DNA from: Deltaproteobacteria bacterium | Lineage (GTDB): Bacteria > Myxococcota_A > UBA9160 > UBA4427 | Assembly: GCA_016713665.1 (NCBI GenBank) | Contig: JADJOR010000005.1 | Coordinates: 1 to 64,000, forward strand | Length of the DNA: 64,000 nucleotides | Direction: 5' to 3' | Part shown: positions 1-10,168 of the stretch, piece by piece | Layout: each line of letters opens with the position of its first letter | How positions within the stretch are numbered: position 1 is the stretch's first letter | Program-made: the position numbers and the translations under genes | The notes under the pieces: generated by a model | Seen by the model: the letters and a program-made list of their open reading frames with translations, nothing else | The model's database searches: none | Told to the model about the DNA's origin: nothing

Positions 1-1266
1 TGACGTAATCCTGGGTTTCATCGGGCAGCAGATCGCGCTCGACCAGCCGCCAGTACGAGCGTTCGCTGAAGGGTCTTCGAGCTTCTTGAGCGAGCCACGA
101 ACTCCATTTTCGCCGCGGTTATAACCCGCCAGTGCGAGCAGGAGGGCGTCTCCGCCGAACTCGAATGCCAGATCTTCGCAGGTAGTGCGCGGCTGCGCGC
201 GTCGACTTCGCGGAATCGCGGCGTTCATCGACCGCCCCAACGATCCGCAGTCCGTACTTACGCCCCGTCTCCGGCATGAACTGCCACAACCCTGCTGCAG
301 CTGCCGTGCTCGTCGCCGCATTGCGATAGCCACTCTCGATGAACGCCACGTAGTGGAGCAGAGGCGGCATCTTGGCGGCTTCGAGCTCCCGACGCAGCAT
401 CGGAACGACCTTTTCCCCCAATCAGCGATCTCGCGATGAAGTCGTTCTCGATTCGGAGACGATCCCACTCGTCGATGCAGGTCCGGCGGAGTCGAATCCG
501 CATCCTGATGGATCTCGACGAGAACGAACGAGATCCAGTAGCGAAGACAGTCTGCAAGCTCAGACGGCGGAGCCTCGTCGAGACGACAGCGGTGACCGAA
601 GCGAGGCGGCGCCGGAACATGGGGTTGTTGAAGAACGTTTCATAGAACGACCACAAATCGAAACTCACGACCATTTGATCCTGCAGGAGTCGCATTGCTT
701 GCCGCTGCAGGTCCCCGGGCGGAACACCATCGAGATAGCCGCCGGTGTACAGCTCGCCTGCTGCCGTTTTGAGCAGATCTCGAGCCGCAATTTGATCCCC
801 CGCTCGCGCCTCGACGATGGCCTTCTTGGCCAGCTCCACCGCACTCGAGAGGGACGAATCGGCATGATCTCGAGGCCAGAGATAGATTCCACCGCTCACG
901 ATCATCACCAACGACACGGCAGCCACGATGGCCGCCATCATCTGACGGTGCCGCAAGCTACCGAAGCGGGATCCGGATCGAACGCGGAGGGGAATGAACG
1001 CCGGCAACCTCGACCGAGTCCCCCGGAGACAATTGAACGGGATCCGTGACCGGAACCCCATTCACGCTCGTTCCGTTCGTGCTCCCGAGATCGACCAACA
1101 CATGGAATCCATCGACACGTCGGATGGCCGCATGCCGCCAGGACACGTCGTCTCCGTGGATGCAGATGTCGCAGGTCGGGTCTCGACCGATGACGACTTC
1201 TGCGTCTTCGAGATCCAAGGTCTTGATCGTTTCGTCGAAGTCTTCCCATGTTATTCGGCGGCGCAT
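1..1266 (-). CDS. FHA-TM-lytic transglycosylase protein of the T6SS cluster (partial, frameshifted)
   Basis: Starts at ATG 1266. The first ~100 residues are a forkhead-associated phosphopeptide-binding domain (IGRDPTCD, SWRHA, LGSTNGTSVNG). A one-base shift near 960 leads into a membrane span (about 17 hydrophobic residues after HRQMMAAI) and a periplasmic part. After a shift in the C5 run at 415-419 comes a soluble lytic transglycosylase (SLT) domain with catalytic-site motif FIESGY and GLWQFMPETG. Further shifts near 185 and 70 are needed to continue with LALAGYNRG and YWRLVERDLLP. The gene runs off the left edge. A cytoplasmic FHA domain tied to a periplasmic cell-wall lytic domain would fit phospho-controlled opening of peptidoglycan for T6SS assembly; that role is inferred from domains and from co-orientation with tssJKLM. 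The frameshifts may be sequencing errors. Confidence 0.7.
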
Positions 1267-1309
1267 AAGGCTCCGGTGCGGACGCTCTCGCGGCTAGTCG
1301 AGGCGCCGG

Positions 1310-2123
1310 CTAATCGGATTCTCGTCCGGCTGCGCCCGCCGGAAGGAGGATCACCGCCCTCACTTCCGAAGTAATCTCCCGCAAGAGTCTCCCGGACACC
1401 TGTGCCCGGCTTCCTTCGTCGTAGACATCGACGATCTCGATCTCGCCGACCAGACTCTCTCCATCGCGCAGCTCTCCCCGGAGGCCCACTGCGGCTCCTC
1501 GTTTTCGCCCCAGGTCGATCAGAATCGCGGTCGGATCGGATGCTGGCCCCCTCAATTCGAGAATCTCAGAATCGACTCGCGTACCAGGACTTGAGAACGT
1601 TGAGTCGGGATCGACGACCGCCGGCTTCGGTGGAGGCCTGACGACCGGCTTCTCGGGAGGTGGGATCGGCGCGACGGGAGCCGGGCGAGCCCGGCGCTCG
1701 AATCGATTCGACAATTCGTAATGGGTCAATCGAGCTTGCTTGGGGATCGGATGCCAATCAGGTAGACCCCGGCGTCGAGCTCTCGGACCAGAATTTGCTC
1801 ATCGCCATCCGCGACCCGGACTCTGTCGATCGGGGTTCCGAAGCCGTCTTCGAGCAGGATCGTGAATCGGGAATCCGGGTCGCTCGTGCGCGTCATCTGG
1901 CCGCGAACTCGAATCCTTCCAGGCTCTGGAACTCGGATCCGGAACCAGTCTTGACAATCGCCTTCCCGGCAATGGAGCGATCCTGTCCCGCTCGAGTCGA
2001 GCGATAACTCGGTCGCCTGGCCTCTCGCTCCATCAGGATCCAATGTCTGCTCTCGCGGGCACGTAGCGCCCCGAGCACCATGACCATGCATGCCGCGATC
2101 ACCCATCGCAGATCAGCTCTCAT
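1310..2123 (-). CDS. exported beta-sandwich accessory protein of the T6SS cluster (frameshifted)
   Basis: The start ATG (2123) overlaps the end of tssM (stop at 2113), so translation is probably coupled. The N-terminus looks like a signal peptide (RWVIAACMVMVLGAL). After an indel near 2060 there is a beta-rich domain reading DWFRIRVPEPGRIRVRG and ending in ELDAGVYLIGIRS. An indel near 1730 joins this to THYELSNRFE, giving the typical shape of a pre-peptidase C-terminal domain. A proline-rich linker (PPPEKPVVRPPPKP) follows, then a second small beta domain (ILIDLGRKRGAAVGLRGEL). No enzyme motif is visible. Position between tssM and the FHA-transglycosylase gene suggests a periplasmic accessory of the same machine. 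Function is unknown. Confidence 0.55.
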
Positions 2124-5100
2124 CGAGACGTCCCTTCTGTCCATCCAGGGACCTCGGAGGCGGAACCTGCTTGAGGCCGAGCAGTCCCTGCCCCGAACGC
2201 ATCCGGTAAGTGACCTGAACCTCCAAATCTTCGTAGTCGAGATTGCGTTGGTACTCGCCACCTCCAACCGCGGTCGACTCTTGAATGAATCGCGTCAGGG
2301 CGAGCGGCCCTGTCCATTCCTTCCTGGGCCGCAGCTCTCTGGTCGGTGCTCCATCTCTTGCGACCCAAATTCTGGAGAGAGACTCGCTGGCAATCAGGCG
2401 TCCAGGAAAATCGAACGAGCTCGTCCCTCACGATATTCGAAGGTCTGAACCGATGACGGGCACTCCAGGATCAGATCGCGCCGCGTCACGAAGACACCTT
2501 CGCTTCCCTTGACTTTCGACGGAACCCCTTCGAGTCGAACGGGAATCGTCAACGCGGCGCCCGACCCGGGAAAGAGCGATCGCTGCATCGATCGAGACTC
2601 TTCGAGCCAGTCAAGAAACTCGTCGCTAAACGGGAGCGTGAGATCCCCAAGGATGATCTTCGGCTCATTTCGCTCGAAGAAGGGCCCGAGCTCAGCGGTC
2701 ATGAACCTCGAAAGTGCACCGCCATCGGGGTCGTAGAGCGAGACGAGATCTTGCGCCTCCTCCGAGTAGGGCCGATAGATTTCCTCATACCACCTTTGGT
2801 TCAATTCGGGGATTGCTGCCAGAAGCACGGCCGAACCGGCATCGAGCACGGGCATGGCCAGAATCTCCCGAATCCTCTTGGACTCGAGCGTCTCTCCGCG
2901 TCAGGGCACCAGCTCTTCGATCAACGAAAGGGCCGCCCCGAAGCTGTTGGCACCGCTCATCGAAAGCGCTGTCTTCAATGCCTCGTCCGAATCCTGCGGC
3001 GTCAGCTCACCGACTTCCGCGCTCACTTGGTCGAGGGCCGCCTGATATCGGTCCCAAGACTCGGAGGCATCCTTCGGGCTCTCCTCTTCCGACGACTCCA
3101 CCCCCTCCTTGGATACCTCGCCTCGAATTCGGAGCGCCAACGCCATCCATTCTGGCCTCGCCTCGTCCCTCGGAAGCTCGACCGAGATCTCCTCCGTCAC
3201 GCGGTCGAACAACTCGAGATACGGGGAATCCAGAACATCGAGTTTCGGCCGGACACTCGTCGCGGTCGAGAGAAGGAAAGACCGCCAGCTCTCGTCGAAT
3301 CGTCCGACGTATTCCCTTCGGAAGCGATCGATTCGATCGTCTGCGGCTGCCCCCGAGTCCTCCACTGCCTTCAGCAGATCACGGACCAGACCTTCCCCAG
3401 CCCTGACGGGTGTAGCGCCGGCCACCGAAGTGCCACCCATTCCGGACCCGCCATGCCAATCAAAATCAGAATGACGTACCGGCGGGAGCTGTTCGCCATG
3501 ACGCTCACTCCATTCCTCGAGTCGCCGCAAATCCAGGATTTGTCCAGCCAAAGTGAGAACGACGCTCGCTCGTCCTCGATGATCTGATCAAGCGCATCGT
3601 CCGACGACCACGCTATGAACGCATCGTACACTGCATCGAATTCAGCCCGGTCACGCTCACTCGTGCTGAACGGAGAAAACTGAGCAAGGTCGGGCCGAAG
3701 CGACGAATCCGACCTGGCGCGATTCGTGAGCCACCCCAGGTCCATGGCGAGCACGGCGAGCGCGTCGAAGGCGTCCGTACCGGCACGACGAACGACCTCC
3801 GCGATTCGCGCCTTCGCGGGACCGACGTTCTCTCGGTCCATGATCTCGAGAAAGGTGGCGGTCGCACGATCCGTGGCGCGCATGCGAGACTTGTCCATGA
3901 AGGGCATGTTCAGCACCGCACGCGGCGCCTGGCTCGCGACAATGCTCTCGCGTAGTGAATTCGCCGCCCCAAGGCTGGACGGAGCATCGACCAGGCGCTT
4001 CGTCTTTACTTCGAGATCACGAATCAAGAGGAAATTGCCGACGAAGGAGACGCCCGAGAATCCGAGGAACAGGATCGACATCGCCGCCACGAGCCCGACC
4101 ACTACGCGACGACTTCGCCGCCCATGCCTCCCGACTCGACGGCGAGCTCGTTGTCACCAAGGAGGACCTCCCGAAACAGGCCGGTGGAGAAGATTCCGCC
4201 GTTGGTCGCGCGAGCATTCGATGCTCCTCCTAGCAGCCCAGGGCTGACCGAGGCTGGTCGCAACGCTCGAGACCGTCGAGCCGTCTCGCATGGAGCTCGT
4301 AAAATAGAGTCCTCGCAGGAACGGCACCTCGTCGTAAACTGACGGGGCAAACGCGTTACGGATGACGATCTCCGCTCGATCGCAGAGCGCGCTCAACTCC
4401 TGCGGAAACAGATAGAGATTGCGAGCACGAATCGGGTCGGGCTCGCGAACGAGCAACTCCGTCAGGATCTGATCGACCTGATCGATTACCAACCGCGTCG
4501 CTCTGCGATGCGCTTGAGCAACATCTCCGATGTCTCGCCGATCATTTGTCCAGCCGAACACCTCTCGGGATCGTTCCGGCGCAATAGACGTGATGAACTC
4601 CAGAAAGCCCTGAACTCGATCGATCTGGGTGACAACGACATAGATGGGGACGTCGAAACCCAGCGCATCCACGACCTCGTTGAAGCGCCTTCGCATCCGC
4701 CGCCCGACCTCCTCGAGCTGGAGCAGGCTCGTCGTGGACAGAGAAGCCGCCGAAAGCGTCACGACGAGCCCTTCGAGAGGGCCGCCTGACCGATGTTTTC
4801 GGAGCAACCGGAGCAATGTCGACCAGTCCGCGGAAGCCTGCTCGCCGGAATCGAAGAACTCGCCGGGCGTATCGAAGATGACTGCCTGATTCGTCAGGAT
4901 GATGCTGCAAGTATTCGTCGCGCCCGCCCGCATCCGATGGGCGAACTCGGCAGGGACCTCGAGTCCCGCACTGCGAATGAGCGCCGTCTTGCCCGATCCG
5001 TTCGAACCAAGGAACAACCACCATGGAAGCTGGTGGAGTCCGCTTGCCCCCAACCTCGATCCTCGGATGTCCCCAATGGCCGCTTCAAACTCACTTCGAA

Positions 5101-5392
5101 TTCCCGATCCACTCGAATCAATCTCGCCCTTGTTGACCTCCCTGGATCGCGCACCTTCGAGTCCACCGACCAGTCGTTCGTCGCGTTCTTCGGACCGGAG
5201 AGTTCGGAGCAGAATCAAGATCAGAACGACCAACGCAATCGCAAGAGCGACGGCGATCGCAACGATCCAGCTCCGTGTGGCAAACCAGGTTCCTCCGGCG
5301 ACCACGGCCGTCCCGACGCCCGTCGCAACAGGAAGCGCGACACGCGGGTCCTTTAGAAGAGCAAGCAGCTTGGCGAGAAATTTCGTCGACAT
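2113..5392 (-). CDS. tssM: TssM (IcmF/VasK) T6SS membrane-complex ATPase-like protein (frameshifted)
   Basis: TssM is the large inner-membrane protein that, with TssL and TssJ, forms the trans-envelope T6SS complex. The first 400 residues from ATG 5392 are clean: paired N-terminal membrane spans, a Walker A loop (GSNGSGKT), a Walker B-like VIFDTPGEF, and a G4-like VVTQIDR. Later blocks are found in shifted frames: a third span (VGLVAAMSILFLGFSG, near 4090), the IcmF-related middle region, and the C-terminal domain with RWYEEIYRPYSEEA and PFSDEFLDWL. About five one-base shifts (near 4235, 4105, 3545, 2880 and 2405) rebuild one protein of about 1090 residues, a normal TssM length. It ends by overlapping the next gene. 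Because every block is conserved and collinear, I read the shifts as sequence errors, though decay cannot be excluded. Confidence 0.85.
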
Positions 5393-5393
5393 G

Positions 5394-6059
5394 CTAGAGG
5401 GCCGTCCTGCACTTCGATCCGATCCGCGATGTAACCAGGATCGAGACCAACGCTCCGAAGACGATCAGCGATCCAGCGATCCAAGCTGCCACTACCGGGA
5501 ATGCGCTTCGGCTCTTTCCGCTCTGGACCTCGATCGCAAGGTTGTATGCGGGCTCTGCCAGATGTCTCGGCGTCGTCGAATCGATCGCCATGCCGTTGAC
5601 ACGAAGGGTTTCGTAGCTCCGGCGGATCAACTCTTGACGACGCGCGTCGTCTCCTGCGTACCGCCCCTCGAATCCCATCGCGAGACAGACCAGATAGACT
5701 TCGCGCGCCTGGATGAACTCAGGCTGCAACGAATCCAGGCGCTGATAAAACTCGTCGCCAGCCTTGTTCGTGCCAAATAGCCGGGCCTGGAGGAGTTCGC
5801 GCATCCATTCTGCCTGGCCCGACCAACCGCAAAGAAGAATCGTCTCGTCGGCCCAAGCAACGAGCGCGAACCGCGCCGCGTCGAGCTCCGCCGCGGTGAC
5901 CGAGCGGGCGGCGGGAGATCCTTCGAATGCGTCCAGCAGATGGAGGATCTGGGCTCGAACGGTAGTTGCGCTCGGCCGATCAGACTCCCGGGCGTCTCGA
6001 AAGAACGAGACGTAACCAATCAGATTACCCGCGACCCTTCCGAGCGTCTCCTGCCGCAT
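5394..6059 (-). CDS. tssL: TssL (DotU/IcmH) T6SS inner-membrane protein
   Basis: An intact 221-residue protein. The cytoplasmic all-alpha DotU domain fills most of it (ALVAWADETILL and LFGTNKAGDEFYQRLD are family hallmarks). A single C-terminal membrane span (about residues 190-210, VVAAWIAGSLIVFGALVSIL) anchors it in the inner membrane. It lacks the OmpA-like peptidoglycan-binding tail of the longer TssL forms, so wall anchoring would have to come from another protein; the FHA-transglycosylase downstream is one candidate. Its stop lies one base from the tssM start and its start three bases from the tssK stop, so tssKLM is a tightly packed operon. Confidence 0.9.
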   Translation of the reverse strand: MRQETLGRVAGNLIGYVSFFRDARESDRPSATTVRAQILHLLDAFEGSPAARSVTAAELDAARFALVAWADETILLCGWSGQAEWMRELLQARLFGTNKAGDEFYQRLDSLQPEFIQAREVYLVCLAMGFEGRYAGDDARRQELIRRSYETLRVNGMAIDSTTPRHLAEPAYNLAIEVQSGKSRSAFPVVAAWIAGSLIVFGALVSILVTSRIGSKCRTAL

Positions 6060-6062
6060 CGT

Positions 6063-7399
6063 TCATCCCTCTGGCGTCACGACGAATAGACGTGCGTCCG
6101 CGTCCTCGAGCTTCCCGAGGCTGAGTCCAAAGGCGAACTCCTCCCGCACCTTGTTCCATTGAGCGCCATGGGTGGATACCCGAAAGTACTCGAATCCCGC
6201 ACCACCCGCGATTTCCGTCGGCGCACCAGAAAGATGCTCGAGTCGAAGCCCCTCGACATTGAGAAGCGTCAACGACTTGACTCCTTTCGCCGAGCCCGCC
6301 TTGCCTTTCTCTACCACCCAGGCAGTCAACTCCTTCGAATCCATCCGCGCCTTGATCGCGAGATAGACCATGTTCCTGGAATCAGCGAGCGTCGAATTGA
6401 GCTCGGCCGTGGCATAGATGCGCTCCGACGGTTGCCACTTCCAGTTTGATCTCCGTGAAGCGGGTCGGAACCGCTTCGCCAAGATGGAGATCGATATGAT
6501 CGATGACTTTCTGGAAGCAAGTCATCGGATCGTCGTGGTCGTAGCTCGGGAGCTCGACGGCCCCAGTGACCTGGAATGCGGATAGCGCACTCGCAGCTTC
6601 GAGTAGTGCAGTGTAGAGATCGAAGGGACGAGTAAAGCCTGTCGCCAGCTGGTGTCGCAATACGGGAGTCAGGCGGGGAAAGCGTATACCGCATCCAGTA
6701 GCGTGGCAGATCCCCGATGGCGAGCGTCGTCGTCCGACCCACGACGACTCGAATCCGCGCAGCCATCTGATTCACGATCTTCGCCAATTCATCGTAGAGC
6801 GGCGGCCAGGCTTCGACCGCCAGAAGAGGGGAGGCCTTAGGGTTCAAGGCGAACGGACGCGCGAGCTCGCCCGTCGCGATGACCTGACCGACTCGAATCG
6901 AATCGTGCATGTCGAGGAGGTTCTCCTCGCCACTCAGAAAGACTCGAACATTCGGATGGGCGAGGGTCACCTCGACCTCGTGCCCCCCACGGTGGAGATC
7001 TGGAACTTGATGAGCGCGCAGAATGAATCGCGTGTCTGCCGGACGCTTCGCGCCATCAGGCGTCGAGTTCGCATCGGTCGAGCTCAAGCGGCGAATGCCG
7101 ACGAAGACGTCGATCTGCTGCTGTGTCGGGTCGAAGTCGCGCATCTGAACGATCGCATTCCCGGGGTGGCGCAAGATCGTCCCATCCGGCAGGACGGCAT
7201 CGAGCCGGGTGATCGAGATGCGGTGGTCGGACAGAGCCTCCTCGTCGAATCGAACCTCCCGCACGCCCCAGTGAAACGGATCTACGGCGCGAAGATGGAA
7301 GTGGAGTTTTTCCTCAAACTCCAGATCACGTAGCTGGAAGTGGTGCGGACGAAGGAACATGCCCTCCATCCAAGCAACCGAATCGAGACTCTTCGACAT
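6063..7399 (-). CDS. tssK: TssK T6SS baseplate-membrane adaptor (frameshifted)
   Basis: TssK links the cytoplasmic baseplate to the TssJLM membrane complex. The N-terminus from ATG 7399 has the family signature WMEGMFLRPHHFQ, followed by the shell domain up to RYWMRYTLS. One-base shifts near 6668 and 6435 connect to the helical middle domain (LYTALLEAASALSAF) and the C-terminal head domain (GLRLEHLSGAPTEI, WNKVREEF). The repaired length is about 445 residues, as expected. The gene begins 11 bases after the tssJ stop. The two shifts are the only defects. Confidence 0.85.
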
Positions 7400-7410
7400 T
7401 GCACAGATCC

Positions 7411-7893
7411 TCAGTCGACAACCAGGTCTCGCCCGGTCAGCACTATCTTCACCGTTCCGAATCGCTTGCACCGGGCCGGAACAAGCGCGCGACGATTCCC
7501 CGGCGAGTCCAAACCTGCCTGATAGAAATCAGCAACCAATCCGACGAATTGCGTGCCAGGAGGGAGCATCTCTCGAAATTCTCGCTTCTCTGACGGCCGC
7601 ACCATCAGCGAGATCGGACGACCAGTCGCCCCTTCGATTCGCTCGTTCTTCAAGAGATCGTCCACGGTAGTCTCCTGGAAGGTCGTGGCGCCAGCCAGCG
7701 GAAAGAGCAGCAGATTCAGCGCGTGTGCCTCGCCATCGTAGAGATTCAAGCTGGCACGGGCCTTGATGGTGAGACAAGTTTCCCGAGGCTTCAGGGCATC
7801 ATTTGCGCAAGCTATGGCGGCCAAAATCGACGAAATCAGGAGTAGTCGACCGAAGGCCGAGGTCACGATCTGCCCCTTGCGTTGCTCTGACAA
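7411..7893 (-). CDS. tssJ: TssJ T6SS outer-membrane lipoprotein
   Basis: An intact 160-residue protein. It has a lipoprotein signal (SSILAAIAC, cysteine at about residue 29) and a C2-like beta-sandwich typical of TssJ: an N-terminal beta strand (KARASLNLYDGEAHAL) and the loop region around TTFQETTVDDLL. TssJ sits in the inner leaflet of the outer membrane and binds the periplasmic part of TssM. It is the first gene of the tssJ-K-L-M series and nothing on the same strand is close upstream, so the promoter is probably between 7894 and about 8100. Confidence 0.85.
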   Translation of the reverse strand: MSEQRKGQIVTSAFGRLLLISSILAAIACANDALKPRETCLTIKARASLNLYDGEAHALNLLLFPLAGATTFQETTVDDLLKNERIEGATGRPISLMVRPSEKREFREMLPPGTQFVGLVADFYQAGLDSPGNRRALVPARCKRFGTVKIVLTGRDLVVD

Positions 7894-8094
7894 GCCGAAC
7901 CTCCAAGCCGGGAAACCACCAAATCAAGGTAGATCCAAGCGGCTGGATTCTCCCAATCTTATCCCTCGGGGTCAAGCAGGGTCGGATCTGCTCTGTGAGA
8001 GGAAATTGCTGATTGAAGAAGAAATCGACACACGGCCTGATGACGGCCCGATCTCCGGTCCGGCTTCAGGACTGTGATGAAGACGCAGCGATAA

Positions 8095-8355
8095 GCTCTC
8101 GTCGGCCCTGTCCAGATCTCGGTCGCGATTCCAGATCTGGGCCAGATCGGCAGCAAATACAGCACGACCCTCGCCGAGCTACGGGCCGGCGTTCTCGCTC
8201 CGGAGCATGAAGTCCTGATCGTGCGGTACCTGCATTCGATTGAATCGGCTGATGGCACGATCGATCCCGAGGAGCAGAGACTTCTCGAAGAGATCGTGAC
8301 GAAGCTCTGCGCGAATCTGGACGAGACAATTCGTCAGATGACCAGTCAGTCCTGA
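8095..8355 (+). CDS. possible small alpha-helical protein of unknown function (5' end unclear)
   Basis: An open frame from just after a TAA (8092-8094) to TGA 8355 encodes about 86 residues with normal composition, unlike the arginine-rich shadow frames around it. It is rich in Glu and Leu towards the end (GTIDPEEQRLLEEIVTKL). No ATG, GTG or TTG lies near its beginning; ATG AAG ACG CAG CGA runs in frame straight into the TAA, so a sequence error or an upstream indel would be needed. It reads divergently from tssJ and convergently with the glycohydrolase gene. I do not recognise it. The rest of 7894-8463 shows no other convincing gene. Confidence 0.3.
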   Translation, partial: ALVGPVQISVAIPDLGQIGSKYSTTLAELRAGVLAPEHEVLIVRYLHSIESADGTIDPEEQRLLEEIVTKLCANLDETIRQMTSQS

Positions 8356-8463
8356 GGCTGGATCCACTCTTTTCGGGCGGCCAACGTCGAGGCCTCCATC
8401 CCCCTGGTTCATCGTCCTCAGCAGACTCCGACGATCCTGCGCGACTCAACTCTCTGGTCGGCA

Positions 8464-9528
8464 TCAGCTTGCGCCAGACATTCGAACATGAAGTTCGTGC
8501 AGCGACCGAGCGAGGCCGATCAACTCCGGAGCCCCCAAGTACCCTGATCGGTGACGATATCTACGGCTGATCGGGGATTTCGTGCACTCCGACTCGCGCC
8601 CCTGCGATGGCCCCCGTCATCGCTGCAGTCGTCTGCGTCGCCGCCTACGGCGACCGCCGTGCAGATGGCCTCCCAGTAGTCGTCCGGGGAACGAAGAAAT
8701 GCATAGAGGCTCCACAAGACGCTTCCCGTGACGAATGGCGAGATCCCAGGCCACTCCTCGGGATGGTCGTGTGGAATGCCGACACGAGAGGCCCACCCGA
8801 CCACCACGTTCGGAGGCTCGGACAGTCGGTACGGGATCTCGAGCAGGGCATCGGCGATGAGCGGGTCGAATGGTCGCGTCCAACCGGAGAGCTGGCCACA
8901 AAACTGGATCGCATCCAATCGAATCTCACGGAGGGCAATCGCGACGGCACCCGCAATGGCAATCGAACCGGCCGAACAGCGAGGGTCCGCATGCGTGATT
9001 CGCCCCTGATCGTGAGCAGCTCGAATCATCGAGGAATCGTCGTGGGCGTAAAGGAGTCCGATAGGCGCGACGCGCATGGCGCTGCCGTTTCCCGCAGCGG
9101 GACGAGGAGCACCTGCTTCATTCCAGGGAACTCCCGCCGAGATGCGCCTCGCTGCGTCCTCGGTCGCCCGACCCCGCCCGACGATACGCTCCTCTTCGAA
9201 TAGAAGCGCGATCCGATCCGCGTAGTCGGCAGGATCGAGACCGTTTCGAGCGACGAGGGCTCGCCATCAACTCGCGAGCGAGCTGGGTATCGTCGCTGTA
9301 CTGGCCAATGGAGAACGCTCCTCGAGATCGTCCATGCAGATGTCTTGGCCGCATCACAGAGTCTACGAAGGACTCGCAGTGGAGGGAATCGGATCCCTCG
9401 ACCATGAACCCCATGGCATCTCCCACCGCTTGCCCGACGATGCATCCAGCGAATTGTTCACTAAGTCTCGGGTGTCTCGATCGGCTGGATCTCAACGACT
9501 GGACACCGCGTGCCAACCATTGCCGCAT
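8464..9528 (-). CDS. ADP-ribosylglycohydrolase family protein (frameshifted)
   Basis: ADP-ribosylglycohydrolases (ARH/DraG fold) remove ADP-ribose from protein or small-molecule targets with two metal ions. The N-terminal glycine-rich FAGCIVGQAVGDAMG and metal-binding SDDT (GQYSDDTQLA) are present. One shift near 9255 leads to a segment with GNGSAMRVAPIGLLY, then WEAICTAVAVGGDAD. Deleting one base near 8620 gives the metal motif DADTAAMTGAIAGA, and one more shift near 8535 gives the usual C-terminal helix ELIGLARSLHELH, ending at 8464. Repaired length is about 355 residues, normal for the family. The start at 9528 is the best supported ATG; a longer frame begins at 9642. It may be a T6SS-linked effector-side or immunity-side enzyme, but only proximity supports that. 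Confidence 0.7.
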
Positions 9529-9716
9529 GATGGAAGACCTGCTCAATCGTCCCGCCCCTCGATCATCCAACCCGTAGGCTCTACGACCTATCGATTCGAC
9601 CTCACGTGAGGCCATTCCGACGATCTGCGATCTCCTGATCATCTGAATACGCCATCAAACGTGTCGATCGGCCACTCGCGCGGCCCCTGCCTTCGAAGCC
9701 CCGTTCTCAAAGGCGA

Positions 9717-10168
9717 TCAAGCCGTGCGGCGGGACCAGCCGTTGATCAGTTCGGGCGTCTTCATGTCTGGTTCGCCCTGGAAGTACTTAACGAGACTATC
9801 TCGGAAGATCGAGTCCGAGTTCGACATCGCCATGAACAGCGTCATGCTGGACCTGAACTTCAAATCATCTGGATCGGGAAAAATCTCGTAGGCGGAGCGT
9901 CCCTCAACATCGAGGACGAGCTGAGTACACTGTCTGAGTCTCGAGCCGAGCACGGGATGCTCGAGATAGGCTATTGCTTCTTCGACAGAGTGAATCGCGA
10001 ATTTCTGCGCTATCGCACTTTGCCCGGAGACCCGAAACCTGGGGAAAGATGAACCAAATCCAGTGGCTCGACTTTCTTCCGACTCTAAGCTCCTCTAGGA
10101 CCGGGGCGGCAAACGGTAGTCTGGGCGTCGAGGAAACGTCCCAAATCATACTTGTCGATCGTATTCAA
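9717..10168 (-). CDS. DUF1810 (COG5579) family protein (frameshifted)
   Basis: Small cytoplasmic family of unknown function, usually about 140 residues. The expected blocks occur in order across three frames: KYDLGRFLDAQ (near 10140), ELRVGRKSSHWIWFIFPQVSGL (10020-10085), LRQCTQLVLDVEGRSAYEIF (about 9880-9940) and DDLKFRSSMTLFMA (about 9830). Two shifts, near 10110 and 9960, rejoin them. The correct frame has no ATG upstream; a TTG at 10168 is the likeliest start, and it overlaps the stop of the decahaem cytochrome gene as TTGA. The gene may therefore be translated with the electron-transfer block, but nothing else links the functions. Confidence 0.65.

Noticed and set aside
8400..8571. plus-strand frame ending STLIGDDIYG
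   Set aside because: The minus strand here gives the expected C-terminal helix of the ADP-ribosylglycohydrolase, so the plus frame is a shadow.
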